From assembly GCA_017654935.2 (NCBI GenBank), contig CM065693.1, forward strand, positions 59,887,834-59,951,833: a DNA stretch of 64,000 nucleotides, read 5' to 3'. Shown here in pieces: positions 55,736 through 64,000 of the stretch (position 1 is its first letter; each line of letters begins with the position of its first letter). The position numbers were made by a program, and so were the translations under genes. The notes beneath the pieces are model-generated. The model was not told the origin of the DNA. It saw only the letters and a list, made by a program, of their open reading frames with translations, and did not search any database. The DNA is from Phymorhynchus buccinoides (lineage: Eukaryota > Mollusca > Gastropoda > Neogastropoda > Raphitomidae).

Positions 55736-55751
55736 TGTGTGTGTTGTGCAG

Positions 55752-55919
55752 GCGGTGAACCAGGCCATGAAGCGTCCCGGCCTGGAGATCAACACGGGCA
55801 TCCTGGACATCTACGGCTTTGAGATCTTCCAGAAGAACGGCTTTGAGCAGTTCTGCATCAACTACTGCAATGAGAAGCTGCAGCAGATCTTCATCGAGCT
55901 CACGCTCAAGGCAGAACAG
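55752..55919 (+). CDS. MYO1E/F-like: Myosin I exon d: switch II and relay helix
   Basis: It encodes [20 protein letters not shown] then [20 protein letters not shown] then [22 protein letters not shown] is switch II (DIxGFE), which senses the gamma phosphate of ATP. [17 protein letters not shown] is the relay helix. The exon is 168 nt, phase 0 at both ends and uninterrupted. The acceptor is TGTGTTGTGCAG and the donor is CAG|GTATGG. It is the best-conserved exon in the window. Confidence 0.97.
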
Positions 55920-55935
55920 GTATGGGGCAAGACGC

Positions 55936-58900
55936 TGTCTCCAGAGTTGTTGTTCTTGGGGTTTCCCTAGATGTTCTCCACAGTTGTTGTTCTTTGGGTT
56001 TCCCTAGAGGTTCTCCAGAGTTGTTATTCTTTGGGTTTCCCTAGAGGTTCTCCACAGTTGTTCTTTGGGTTTCCCTAGAGGTTCTCCAGAGGAGTTGTTC
56101 GTTGGGTTTCCCTCAGAGTTATTGTTCTTTGTGTTTTCCTTAGAGTTTCTTCAGAGTTGTTCTTTGCGTTTCCCTAGAGGTTCTCCAGAGTTGTTCTTTG
56201 GGTTTCCCTAGAGGTTCTCCAGAGTTGTTGTTCTTTGGGTTTCCCTAGAGGTTCTCCACAGTTGTTGTTCTTTGGGTTTCCCTAGAGGTTCTCCACAGTT
56301 GTTGTTCTTGGGGTTTCCCTAGAGGTTCTCCACAGTTGTTGTTCTTGCCTGGAGTTTCCCAGGAGGTTCTCCACAGTTGTTGTTCTTTGGGTTTCCCTAG
56401 AGGTTCTCCACAGTTGTTGTTCTTTGGGTTTCCCTAGAGGTTCTCCACAGTTGTTGTTCTTTGCGGAGTTTTCCCAGGAGGTTCTCCACAGTTGTTGTTC
56501 TTTGGGTTTCCCTAGAGTTTCTCCACAGTTGTTGTTCTTTGGGTTTCCCTAGAGGTTCTCCACAGTTGTTGTTCTAGAGGTTCTCCACAGTTGTTCTTTG
56601 GGTTTCCCCATAGTTTCTTCAGAGTTACTGTTCTTTGTGTTTCCCTAGAGGTTCTCCACAGTTGTTGTTCTTTGGGTTTCCCTAGAGGTTCTCACAGTTG
56701 TTTGTTCTTGGGGTTTCCCTAGATGTTCTCCTACAGTTGTTGTTCTTGGGTTTCCCTAGAGGTTCTCCAGAGTTGTTGTTCTTTGGGTTTCCCTAGAGGT
56801 TCTCCACAGTTGTTGTTCTTGGGGTTTCCCTAGAGGTTCTCCAGAGTTGTTATTCTTTGGGTTTCCCTAGAGGTTCTCCACAGTTGTTCTTTGGGTTTCC
56901 CTAGAGGTTCTCCAGAGTTGCTCTTTGCGTTTCCCTAGAGTTTCTACAGAGTTATTGTTCTTTGAAAAAAAGGTGTTTCTCTAGAGTTTCTCCAGAGTTA
57001 TCGTTCTTTGCGTTTGCCTGGAGGTTCTCCAGAGTTGTTGTTCTTTGGGTTTCCCTAGAGGTTCTCCAGAGTTGTTGTTCTTGGGGTTTCCCTAGAGGTT
57101 CTCCACAGTTGTTCTTTGGGTTTCCCTAGAGGTTCTCCACAGTTGTTCTTTGGGTTTCCCTAGGAGAGGTTCTCACGACCACAGTTATTGTTCTTTGTGT
57201 TTCCCTACAGTTTCTAAAGAGTTACTGTTCTTTGTGTTTCCCTAGAGGTTCTCCACAGTTGTTGTTTTTGGGGTTTCCCTAGAGGTTCTCCAGAGTTGCT
57301 CTTTGCGTTTCCCTAGAGTTTCTACATAATTATTGTTCTTTGCGTTTCCCTAGTGAGGTTCTCGTCTCTCTCTCTAACAGGTTGTTTGTTCTTGAAAAGG
57401 GGTGTCCCTAGAGGTTCTCCAGAGGAGGAGTTCTTTGGGTTTCCCTAGAGGTTCTCCACAGTTGTTGTTTTTGGGGTTTCCCTAGAGGTTCTCCAGAGTT
57501 GTTGTTCTTTGGGTTTCCCTAGAGGTTCTCCAGAGTTGTTGTTCTTTGGGTTTCCCTAGAGGTTCTCCAATAAGTTTTGTTGCTCTTTGGGTTTCCCTAG
57601 AGGTTACTCCCAGAGTTGAATGGTTCTTTTTGTGGGTATTCCCTTAAGAGGGTTCTCGATCAGAGTTGTTGTTTCTTTGGGGTTTCTCTCCCTTAAGAGG
57701 TTTCGTCACACAGAATTGTTTTCTTTCCTTGGGGTTTCCCTAGGGAGTTCTCCGCACAGTTGTTGTTCTTGGGTTTTTCCGCTAGGAGGTTTCTCCATAC
57801 AGTTGTTGTTCTATAAAGGGTTTCCATAGGAGAGAGGTCTCTAACCACATTTTTGTTCTTTTGGGTTTCCCAATGGTTCTCCACAGTTTGTTGTTTCTTA
57901 TAGGGATATGACAGGGGTTATCCCATAGAGGTTCTCCACAGTTGATTGTTCTTAGGGGTTTCCCTAGAAGTTCTCTGACACTAGTTGTTGTTCTTTGGGT
58001 TTTCCTCGTAGAGGTTCTCCACTGTTGTTGTTCTTGGGGTTTCCCCTAAGGTTCTCAGTGCGGCAGAGTTGTTGTTCTTGGGTCTTGGGAGGGTTTTCCC
58101 GATAGAGTTTCCTCCACAAGTTGTTGTTCTTGGGGTTTCCCTAGAGGTTCTCCACATTTTTTTTTCTTAGAAATGGGTTCCCTAGAGGTTCTCGTCAGAA
58201 GAGTTGTTCTTGGGTTTCCCTACGAGGTTATCTCCACAGTTGTTTTTCTTTTGGGGGTTTCCCTGATTTCTCCACAGTTTGTTGTTCTTGGGTTGTCCCT
58301 AGGGAGGTTCTCCCAGTTGTTGTTCTTTGTTGGGGTTCCCAGAGGTTCTCCAGCGTTGTTGTTCTTTGGTTACTCCTAAGGTTCTCCACAGTTGTTTGTT
58401 CTTTAGAGGGTTATCCTCCCTATAGGTTCTCCAGAATTTTGTTCTTGGGTAGAGGGGTTTCCCCTAGAGGTTCTCCACCAGTTGTTGTTCTTGGTGGGTT
58501 TCCCTAAGAGGTTCGTAGCGGTGCAGAGTTGTTGTTGGTTTTTGATCTTTTCTTGGGAGAGGGTTTTCCCCTAGAGGTTCTCAACACCGTTTTTGTTGTT
58601 CTTTGGGTTTTTTCCCTAAGAGGTTTCTCCACAAGGTTTTTTGTTCTTGGGGTTTCCACCATAGAGGTTCTCTCCATTTCTCTGGCACAGTTGTTGTTCT
58701 TTGGGTTTCCGCTAGGAGGTTCTCCCAGTTGTTGTTCTTCATAGAAGGGGGTTTTCCCTAGAGGTTCTCGATGAGCACAGTTGTTTGTTCTTATGGGGTG
58801 TCCTTCCCTGAGGTTCTCCACAGTTGTTGTTCTTTGTCTTTGGGTTTCCCTAGAGGTTTCCCAGAGTTGTTGTTCTTTGGGGTTTCCCTAAGGTTCTCGC

Positions 58901-59095
58901 AGAGTTGTTGTTCTTGTTGGGTTTCCCTAGAGGTTCTCAAACACAGTTTGGTGTTGTTCTTGGGGTTTTTCCTATGTTTCTCTAACCACAGTTGTTGTTT
59001 TTGCTTATAGGGGGTATTCCCTAGAGGTTTCTCCACTAGTTTGTTGTTCTTTTGTGGCTTCCCCTAGTAAGTTTCTCTCACATTATGTTTTTTCT
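55936..59095 (+). repeat. 3.1-kb array of a ~38-bp unit
   Basis: About 80 copies of GTTGTTGTTCTTTGGGTTTC then CCTAGAGGTTCTCCACAG (or CCAGA). It begins about 17 bp after the exon-d donor. Each unit has TTTCCCTAG and TTCTCCACAG, both acceptor-like. To about 57600 the copies are orderly. From there to 59095 they are full of random one- to eight-base insertions and shifted repeats. Confidence 0.96.
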
Positions 59096-59622
59096 TTAAT
59101 GGGTGGCTTTCCCTATAAGTATAGTACGGAAAGTGGCTAGCAAAAGCACACTACTTGACAAACAACATGAGCGTCTGCCAAAAAAAAATCAATACATCTG
59201 TCGTGAAGAGTTGTCTTTGAAAAAAGAGACACATGGCTCCTTTGAATTTTGTCAATTTTGGTATGAAAAGGTTCTGTACGAAACCCGAATGGTTTTAGTT
59301 AAACACTTTATTGCCGACACTGGGTTAAGACTGAAGATTGAAAGCTCCTTGTCAAATTCTGGTTTGGTGAGCATGTATTTGCATTCCGGATGCTGCAAGC
59401 TGCGCCCCGATTTGAAATTGTGAGTCTTTATGCAGATGCTCACTTGTGACAGAGTAATGAAGTGAATAGAATAATAAATAAGTGATAACATTTGTATGGC
59501 GCAGTATCCTGACCACGGTTCAAAGCGCCTTACAGATACAACGCAAATACAAAACACACATGAACGTGATAATTTAGGCACATTCTGATCCCTTTTCTAT
59601 GACTATTCTGATCTCTTTTCAG
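59096..59622 (+). other. Intron d/e, end: unique sequence with an L2-type tail
   Basis: Mostly unique. GATAACATTTGTATGGCGCA...CAAAGCGCCTTACAGATAC (about 59483-59540), read in reverse, is an L2-type LINE tail like those at 20884 and 34770. The acceptor of exon e is GATCTCTTTTCAG. Confidence 0.65.
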
Positions 59623-59793
59623 GAGGAGTATGTTCAGGAAGGCATCAAGTGGACTCCCATCGACTACTTCAACAACAAGGTGGTCTGTGAGCTGATCGAG
59701 AGCAAGAGTCCCCCTGGCATCATGTGCATTGTGGACGATATCTGTGCCACCATGCATGCTGTGTCCGAGGGAGCCGATGACAAACTCATGATG
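59623..59793 (+). CDS. MYO1E/F-like: Myosin I exon e
   Basis: It encodes [20 protein letters not shown] then [20 protein letters not shown] then [17 protein letters not shown]. EEYxxEGIxWxxIxYFxNKxVCxLIExKxxPPGIMxxLDDxCATMH is the class I pattern after the relay helix. The exon is 171 nt, phase 0 at both ends and intact. The donor is ATG|GTCAGT. The last half of this exon is the seed of the next repeat array. Confidence 0.96.
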
Positions 59794-60240
59794 GTCAGTG
59801 TGTGTGTGTTGGTGTGTGTGTATGTCTGTGTGTGTGTTTGTGTGTGCACAGCATCATGTGCATTGTGGAAACGACATCTGTGCCACTGTGCAATGCAGTG
59901 TCCCTGAGGGAGCGTTGACGGAAAAACTCATGAATGGTGTACGATTTTGTGTTGTTGTGTAGTTCTGTCTGTGTGTATGTGTGTGTGCACCAGCATCATG
60001 TTGCATTGTGGTACGACATCTTGTGCGTGCCACTGTGCATGCAGTGTCTGAGGGAGCGGACTGAAAAAACTCATGATGGTGCATGTGTGTGTCACTGTGT
60101 GTGTGTGTGTGATGTGCACAGACAGCATCATGGTGCATTATCTTTGGACGAGTAATCTGTGCAACATGGGCATGCAGCAGTGTCTGATAGGGAGCCGACG
60201 AAAAACTCATGATGGTACAGTGTGTGTGTGTGTAAATGGT
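59794..60240 (+). repeat. Tandem copies of the exon-e 3' half and donor
   Basis: Three decayed copies (about 59850-59940, 59990-60095, 60121-60222). Each has GCATCATGTGCATTGTGG, then GACATCTGTGCCACTGTGCA-like, GTGTCTGAGGGAGC and AAACTCATGATGGT, followed by GTGTGTGTGTGTG. They reproduce roughly the last 75 bases of exon e (from GCATCATGTGCATTGTGGAC), its donor and the first intron bases. None keeps the reading frame. Confidence 0.92.
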
Positions 60241-60469
60241 GCGATATGGGTGTGGTACATAAAACTGAGTCAACAACTTGGTGATACATGGTAGATTTCA
60301 TACATAACATATTTTACGGACTAGCAGTGCGCACCCCCAAAATGTTACACCAAATTTTAAATATGTTTTAGTTTCTAGATTCTATAATTATTAGTCACAT
60401 TATAAAGTGTAGGAGTCTCATTCTGGGAGAAAAAAAATTCTTGTTCGCCTTTATAGGTTCGTAAAAAAT
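60241..60469 (+). other. Intron e/f, middle
   Basis: AT-rich unique sequence with no recognised feature. Confidence 0.55.
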
Positions 60470-60927
60470 ACTGTGATGTGGTTTGTTGTTTATCAGAAAC
60501 TGGCGGGTCAACATTAGAGCGGCAACCGTCCATTTTTCCAGCAGTGTAGTAAAATTACTGTATGTGGTTGTTGTTTATCAGAAACTGGCGGGTCACATGA
60601 GCGGGAACCGTCAGTTGTCCAGCAGTTAGTAAAATACTGTATGTGGTGGTTGTTTATCAGAAACTGGCGGGTCACGATGAGCGGGAGTAAAACCGTCACT
60701 TCCAGCAGTTTAGTAAAATACTGTAATGTGGTTGTTGTTCTATCAGAAACCACTTGCATTTTTTTTTTTTTTGCGAGGTCACATGAGCTGGGAACCGTCC
60801 ATTATCCAAAGGCAGTTAGTAAAATACTGTATGTGGTGGTTGTTTATCAGAAACTGGCGGGTCACATGAGCGGGAACCGTCATTTCCAGCAGTTAGTAAA
60901 ATACTGTATGTGGTTGTTGTTTATCAG
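60470..60927 (+). repeat. ~80-bp minisatellite carrying acceptor and exon-f edge
   Basis: Five copies precede the real exon. Each has ACTGTATGTGGTTGTTGTTT then ATCAG, followed by AAACTGGCGGGTCACATGAG and CGGGAACCGTCA.TTCCAG. The decoy acceptors put the following AAA at 60497, 60582, 60661, 60747 and 60851; the real one is at 60928. About 38 bases of exon are duplicated in each copy. The 60747 copy has a long T-run insertion. Confidence 0.94.
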
Positions 60928-61094
60928 AAACTGGCGGGTCACATGAGCGGCAACCGTCACTTCCAAGGGACGAGTGTGGGGTTCATCATCCACCACTACG
61001 CGGGTCAGGTGACCTACCACGCCGAGGGCTTCTGCGAGCGGAACAGGGACGTGCTGTTCAACGACCTCATCCAGCTGATGCAGGGCAGCACTGT
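60928..61094 (+). CDS. MYO1E/F-like: Myosin I exon f
   Basis: It encodes [20 protein letters not shown] then [20 protein letters not shown] then [15 protein letters not shown] plus GT. FxIxHYAGxVxYxxxGFxExNRDxLxxDLxxLMQ is a universal myosin motif, in its class I form. I placed the donor at GT|GTATGG, not ACT|GTGTAT, because only this choice lets exon g continue as V-AFIRNLFPED. It has 167 nt and no lesions. Confidence 0.95.
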
Positions 61095-61450
61095 GTATGG
61101 ACACCTCCCTCCTCTCTCACGCAGCTCTCACCGCCCCATGTTCATCATTCTCTCACTGCTTTAAGTTTTGTTGTTGTCATAAACCCTGGCTTAAAGACAC
61201 CAGGGATCATTCCAGATGATGCAGGCAGCAATGTGTATGGACACCAGTCCCCTCCCTCCTCTCTCACCCCCATGTTCTCTGGCCTTTAGTTTGTTTTTGT
61301 TGTCATTGAGACGCCTGGGCTTAAAAGAATCCAGGGATCATCCAGCTGAGGCGAGGGCAGCACTGTGTAATGGACATCCCTCCATACTCTCTCAACCCCT
61401 ATGTCTCTATGGCTTTAGTTTGTGTTGTTGTCATGACGCTGGGCTTATTA
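61095..61450 (+). repeat. Tandem copies of the exon-f 3' edge and donor
   Basis: Two decayed copies follow the real exon end, with a period of about 130-135 bp. Each has GGGATCATCCAGCTGATGCA-like sequence, GGGCAGCACTGTGTATGGAC, TCCCTCCTCTCTCACCCCCA, GGCTTTAGTTTGTTGTTGTC and CCTGGGCTTAAAGACTCCAG. The unit holds about 30 bases of exon f, its donor and about 100 intron bases. The CTTAAAGACTCCAGGGATCA segment is shared with the exon-b array and with 49370. Confidence 0.88.
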
Positions 61451-62355
61451 AAGAAACCTACCACAGATAGTAAATACAATCCCGAAAACAAGCCGAAGCT
61501 TTATTGATATCAGCAAGTGCTGAAGAACATTACGTGTGTGATCGCTTCGTTGTGAATTACCCCTTAGGCCACGTGTCAGCCCCAGCACACACTTCCCGAC
61601 CTTCGGAGGATTTTGGAGACTGAGGATGTTACGCTATAGGGGAGCTCGTCATGGCTAAAGGAAAAAGACAACCCCCACATAACTATGAACAGCATAACAA
61701 CATTTTTGATGTAGCCTTGGTGTCCTAGCTTATGTCAATTGGTCTGACACAGCCTTATGCCCAAGGCGAAAAAATACCAATGTTTTTGACATTTGAGGCG
61801 TTTTATGTTTGAAACCCTTTTCGCCGGCCAATGTTCACATAAATTATGAACCACAGTGGTTTAGCACCCATGTCACCAAAAGGCATCAAATTGGAGCCGG
61901 TTATCGTAACAAACATGTCTTGATTTGTGGTGGTAAGGATAGGATATTCTTTAGCTGTGCACAAATGAATTCCCAATGTTGCAGATAATGGGGTTTTTTC
62001 TTCCCGTGAAGTTTATTTTTAATTTTTTTGCTGAAAAGTGGGTGTCGAAAAGGTGTTAAATTAGAAAACACCTTTGCTCGGCATTCCATTCACTTGTATT
62101 AATGTCTATCTTTGTTCGGTGTGCTTGAGCCCAAAGTGTTTTGTAAATGTCCAGCAATTGTGCAAGTCACCACTTCAGCATTTAAATGTAGTTGGAGTGG
62201 TCGATAAGATGGGGGGCGCAGGCGTGACTGTATAGTAAGTAAAGGATGTAAACTGTGATTATCAAATCGTGTCAGTGATTACCGTAATTTTTTCTGACTA
62301 TAAGGCGATAATGTTTTTAATTCCATTTCGACCTATGCACCTAATATATGTAAAA
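61451..62355 (+). other. Intron f/g: old repeats including a decayed piggyBac MITE copy
   Basis: At about 61815-61910, GAAACCCTTTTCGCCGGCCA, CCACAGTGGTTTAGCACCCA and CACCAAAAGGCATCAAATTG match the reverse complement of the 25621-25868 element. At 61535-61612 a stretch resembles 49450-49510. The rest is unique. Confidence 0.6.
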
Positions 62356-63345
62356 ATAGGGCTCACCCACCTTGTGGAAGCAGAGTGCTTGTAACTTCCT
62401 CTAAGGAAGGCAAAGATCTTTTGACTACTGCACCGTACACTGGACTTCTGTAATTTACTATCTGTCTCGACTAGTTAGTGGCCATTGTGCGCCGGCACGG
62501 GTGGGTAGGATGCCTCACTGCTACAAATGCTTCGCAAATGGACTACCCTAGCCCACCGAGATGACCATACCAACAGAGAGCCATAACCCTTCATTAGATG
62601 GAAAAAGCATCATTGTAGAGCTTGAAATAGTCTCCCACACCTTCTGATCGAAGTTACTGTGCTTCGAACTTCTCTAATCTAACGCCACAAACTTGACAAC
62701 AACAGGAATGCCTTTTCCCTTTCGCTTTCTGTCTGATACTACTATCTTCGGACTGACTTTCCGACCCCATTGTGGGGCAGCTCAGAGAGGGGGGGAGAGA
62801 CCTCGATGGGGGGGTGTTAGGGCGTGGGAGGGGGGCATGCGGGGGGGATGCCCGGAGGGAAGGGGGAAGGGAAGAGGGGGTGATCGTTGTCTACTTGATA
62901 AAAGATACTTTCGGGAAAATAGTCCCCCCACCTTCTGGAAGCACAAGTGCTTGTAACTTCCTCTAATCAGTCTCTCGTACATTGAACTCTGCACGTTTTC
63001 ACTTTCCTTTTCTGTCCTTTGCTTTTCTGTACATAACTGATCTAGCAGTCGTATTCTGCTGGTTTGGACCCCATTTTGTGGGGCAGTGGGTGGATGCCTC
63101 GTTGCCTCCATCTGGGGAGCACCCACGTCACCAAAAGCCCCCTTACATGAGTCTCGTCTAATCCCACCGAAGGGGACCTGTGTGCGTCTTTCATGAAAAT
63201 AGTTTAGGTACCACTCCACCTTCTGGGAGTTCTGTGCTTCTAACTTCCTCTAATACGTCTAATCCTCTGCCACTGCCTCCAGATATTTTGACCATCTGCC
63301 CTTTCCCCTCTGCTTTCTATCGTCTATTATCTTTCTACTGAAACA
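62356..63345 (+). repeat. ~285-bp diverged tandem repeat in the last intron
   Basis: The block CCACCTTCTGGAAGCA.AGT then GCTTGTAACTTCCTCTAA recurs at about 62370, 62640, 62930 and 63217. In later blocks the linked segment TGCCTTTTCCCTTTCGCTTT and CCCCATTGTGGGGCAG follows. The copies are much more diverged than in the other arrays. A solitary copy lies at 42185-42310. A G-rich insert (62780-62880) interrupts the second copy. Confidence 0.75.
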
Positions 63346-63404
63346 TGGCTGGCATTCGCACCTGCCATTAAAAAAAAAAAATACTATCCAAATAATTTTT
63401 CTCC

Positions 63405-63480
63405 TTTGAGCCTCCTCCGAAATCGGAATGTGTCAGCCACATGCTGTACACGCAGCCAGCGGGGAGACCGCAGTGAAAAC
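63405..63480 (+). mobile_element. Dispersed repeat fragment shared with 35840-36140
   Basis: CCTCCGAAATCGGAATGTGT...CAGCGGGGAGACCGCAG corresponds to a segment at 35888-35940. Confidence 0.5.
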
Positions 63481-63617
63481 TGAAAACCGGACACACACGT
63501 ACCTTACCTTACCCATTAATGTGATGCCATATGGAGCAGAACTGGACCCGCAGAAGAAGGAAGAAGAAGAAAGGGGAGCCTCCTGTCGTTTATGAAGTTC
63601 GGTGGTGTGTGTTTCAG

Positions 63618-63648
63618 GGCGTTCATCAGGAACCTGTTTCCTGAAGAC
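63618..63648 (+). CDS. MYO1E/F-like: Myosin I exon g (at least its start)
   Basis: After TGTGTGTTTCAG it completes the Val codon of exon f and encodes AFIRNLFPED. This matches (x)AFLRxLFPE, which follows LMQxSxx in Myo1e/f. A GTCAGT donor, the same hexamer as in exons a and e, comes next, so I end the exon there. It could instead read on through VSQQT into a T-run. After that run, AGCCAAGATCAAGGCAAAGG (AKIKAK) resembles the SKIKKQ segment expected next, but the ~37-bp distance is too short for a normal intron and no further motor motif follows. Confidence 0.75.
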
Positions 63649-63663
63649 GTCAGTCAGCAGACC

Positions 63664-64000
63664 ATTTTTTTTTTTTTTTTTTGCCAGAACCCACCACTAA
63701 GCCAAGCAGCCAAGATCAAGGCAAAGGACACCTCTCCCTGTCGTCACTGCTTCCTGTCTGTCATGCAATCCTAGTCTGCATCCGTCTGCCATCTCACATA
63801 AGGGTCCACCTACAGCATCTACATACCAATTCAATCGTAATGCCAATGTGACAGTTGTAGAGACCAGGCATTCTCATTGAAATCCATCCCAACTGTACGA
63901 GGATGAATCGGATAGAAATCTGTCTAGTTTTTTTTATCTTACACTATTTGGTTGTCCCCCCGTTACACGAATCGCTGATGAAAACATTTCCGCTCTTCAT
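63664..64000 (+). other. T-run and sequence of unclear nature
   Basis: A run of about 18 T is followed by GCCAG and a short stretch with AKIKAK coding potential, then stops in all frames within 100 bases. No other myosin motif is seen before the end of the window. Confidence 0.45.

Larger units (their letters stand above)
43596..63648 (+). other. MYO1E/F-like: Class I myosin gene, long-tailed Myo1e/Myo1f type, partial motor domain
   Basis: Seven plus-strand exons (a-g) follow the order of one class I myosin heavy chain. Myosin I motors bind actin and ATP and link membranes to the actin cortex; the Myo1e/f group carries IQ, TH1, TH2 and SH3 domains and works in endocytosis and at cell junctions. 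From the family's usual layout, the visible part covers roughly residues 270-580 of the motor. Exon phases agree: a/b 0, b/c 1, c/d 0, d/e 0, e/f 0, f/g 2. The Myo1e/f assignment rests on [33 protein letters not shown] and [19 protein letters not shown]. Introns are 1.1-7.3 kb and mostly minisatellite. One extra base in exon c is the only coding lesion. The P-loop and switch I exons, and the IQ and tail exons, lie outside the window. Confidence 0.93.

Noticed and set aside
63664..63774. Continuation of myosin exon g past the T-run
   Set aside because: AKIKAK resembles the expected SKIKKQ, but the spacing is too short for an intron and the following residues do not match the motor. It is kept only as a remark under exon g.

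Overview
The window is eukaryotic nuclear DNA from an animal. A marine mollusc, probably a gastropod, is my inference. The evidence is a multi-intron class I myosin gene, several LINE clades, a tRNA-type SINE, MITEs and a very heavy load of (CA)n, (GA)n and minisatellite DNA. No bacterial gene organisation, CRISPR array or operon is present. A run of exactly 500 N (43096-43595) marks a scaffold gap. Clusters of erratic indels in the long arrays suggest a long-read assembly that was hard to polish.

Region 1 (1-6.1 kb) holds a dead Ty3/Gypsy retrotransposon: integrase, C-terminal pol, polypurine tract and the start of an LTR. It contains several internal minisatellites, one of which is an amplified 49-bp piece of the integrase zinc-binding domain. 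Two LINE fragments in opposite orientation follow.

Region 2 (6-27 kb) has no recognisable host gene. It carries about fifteen independent minisatellites (units roughly 30-230 bp), many microsatellites, LINE ends, a Tc1/mariner transposase relic, a fold-back element with telomere-like (TTAGGG)n arms, and a piggyBac-type MITE. Region 3 (27.4-30.9 kb) is a nearly full-length LINE ORF2 (endonuclease plus reverse transcriptase) on the minus strand, broken by one frameshift and one stop. Region 4 (31-43 kb) has a SINE, more MITEs, GC-rich dispersed repeats and two possible exons of a P2X7-C-terminal-like domain, one with an in-frame stop.

Region 5 (43.6 kb to the end) is the one clear host gene: the motor domain of a long-tailed class I myosin (Myo1e/Myo1f-like) on the plus strand, seen as seven exons (a-g). 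They cover the segment just before the AGILHLGN motif, switch II (DIYGFE), the relay helix, and the [13 protein letters not shown] segment up to LFPED. The ATP-binding P-loop exons lie upstream or in the gap; the IQ, TH1 and SH3 parts lie downstream.

The most striking feature is in the introns of this gene. They are largely made of minisatellites, and at five exon boundaries the repeat unit includes the splice site and the adjoining edge of the exon. This produces ladders of decoy acceptors or donors: about 23 before exon b, about 25 before exon c, 3 after exon e, 5 before exon f and 2 after exon f. The introns also hold a 5.7-kb array of about 120 copies of a 47-bp unit and a 3.1-kb array of a 38-bp unit.
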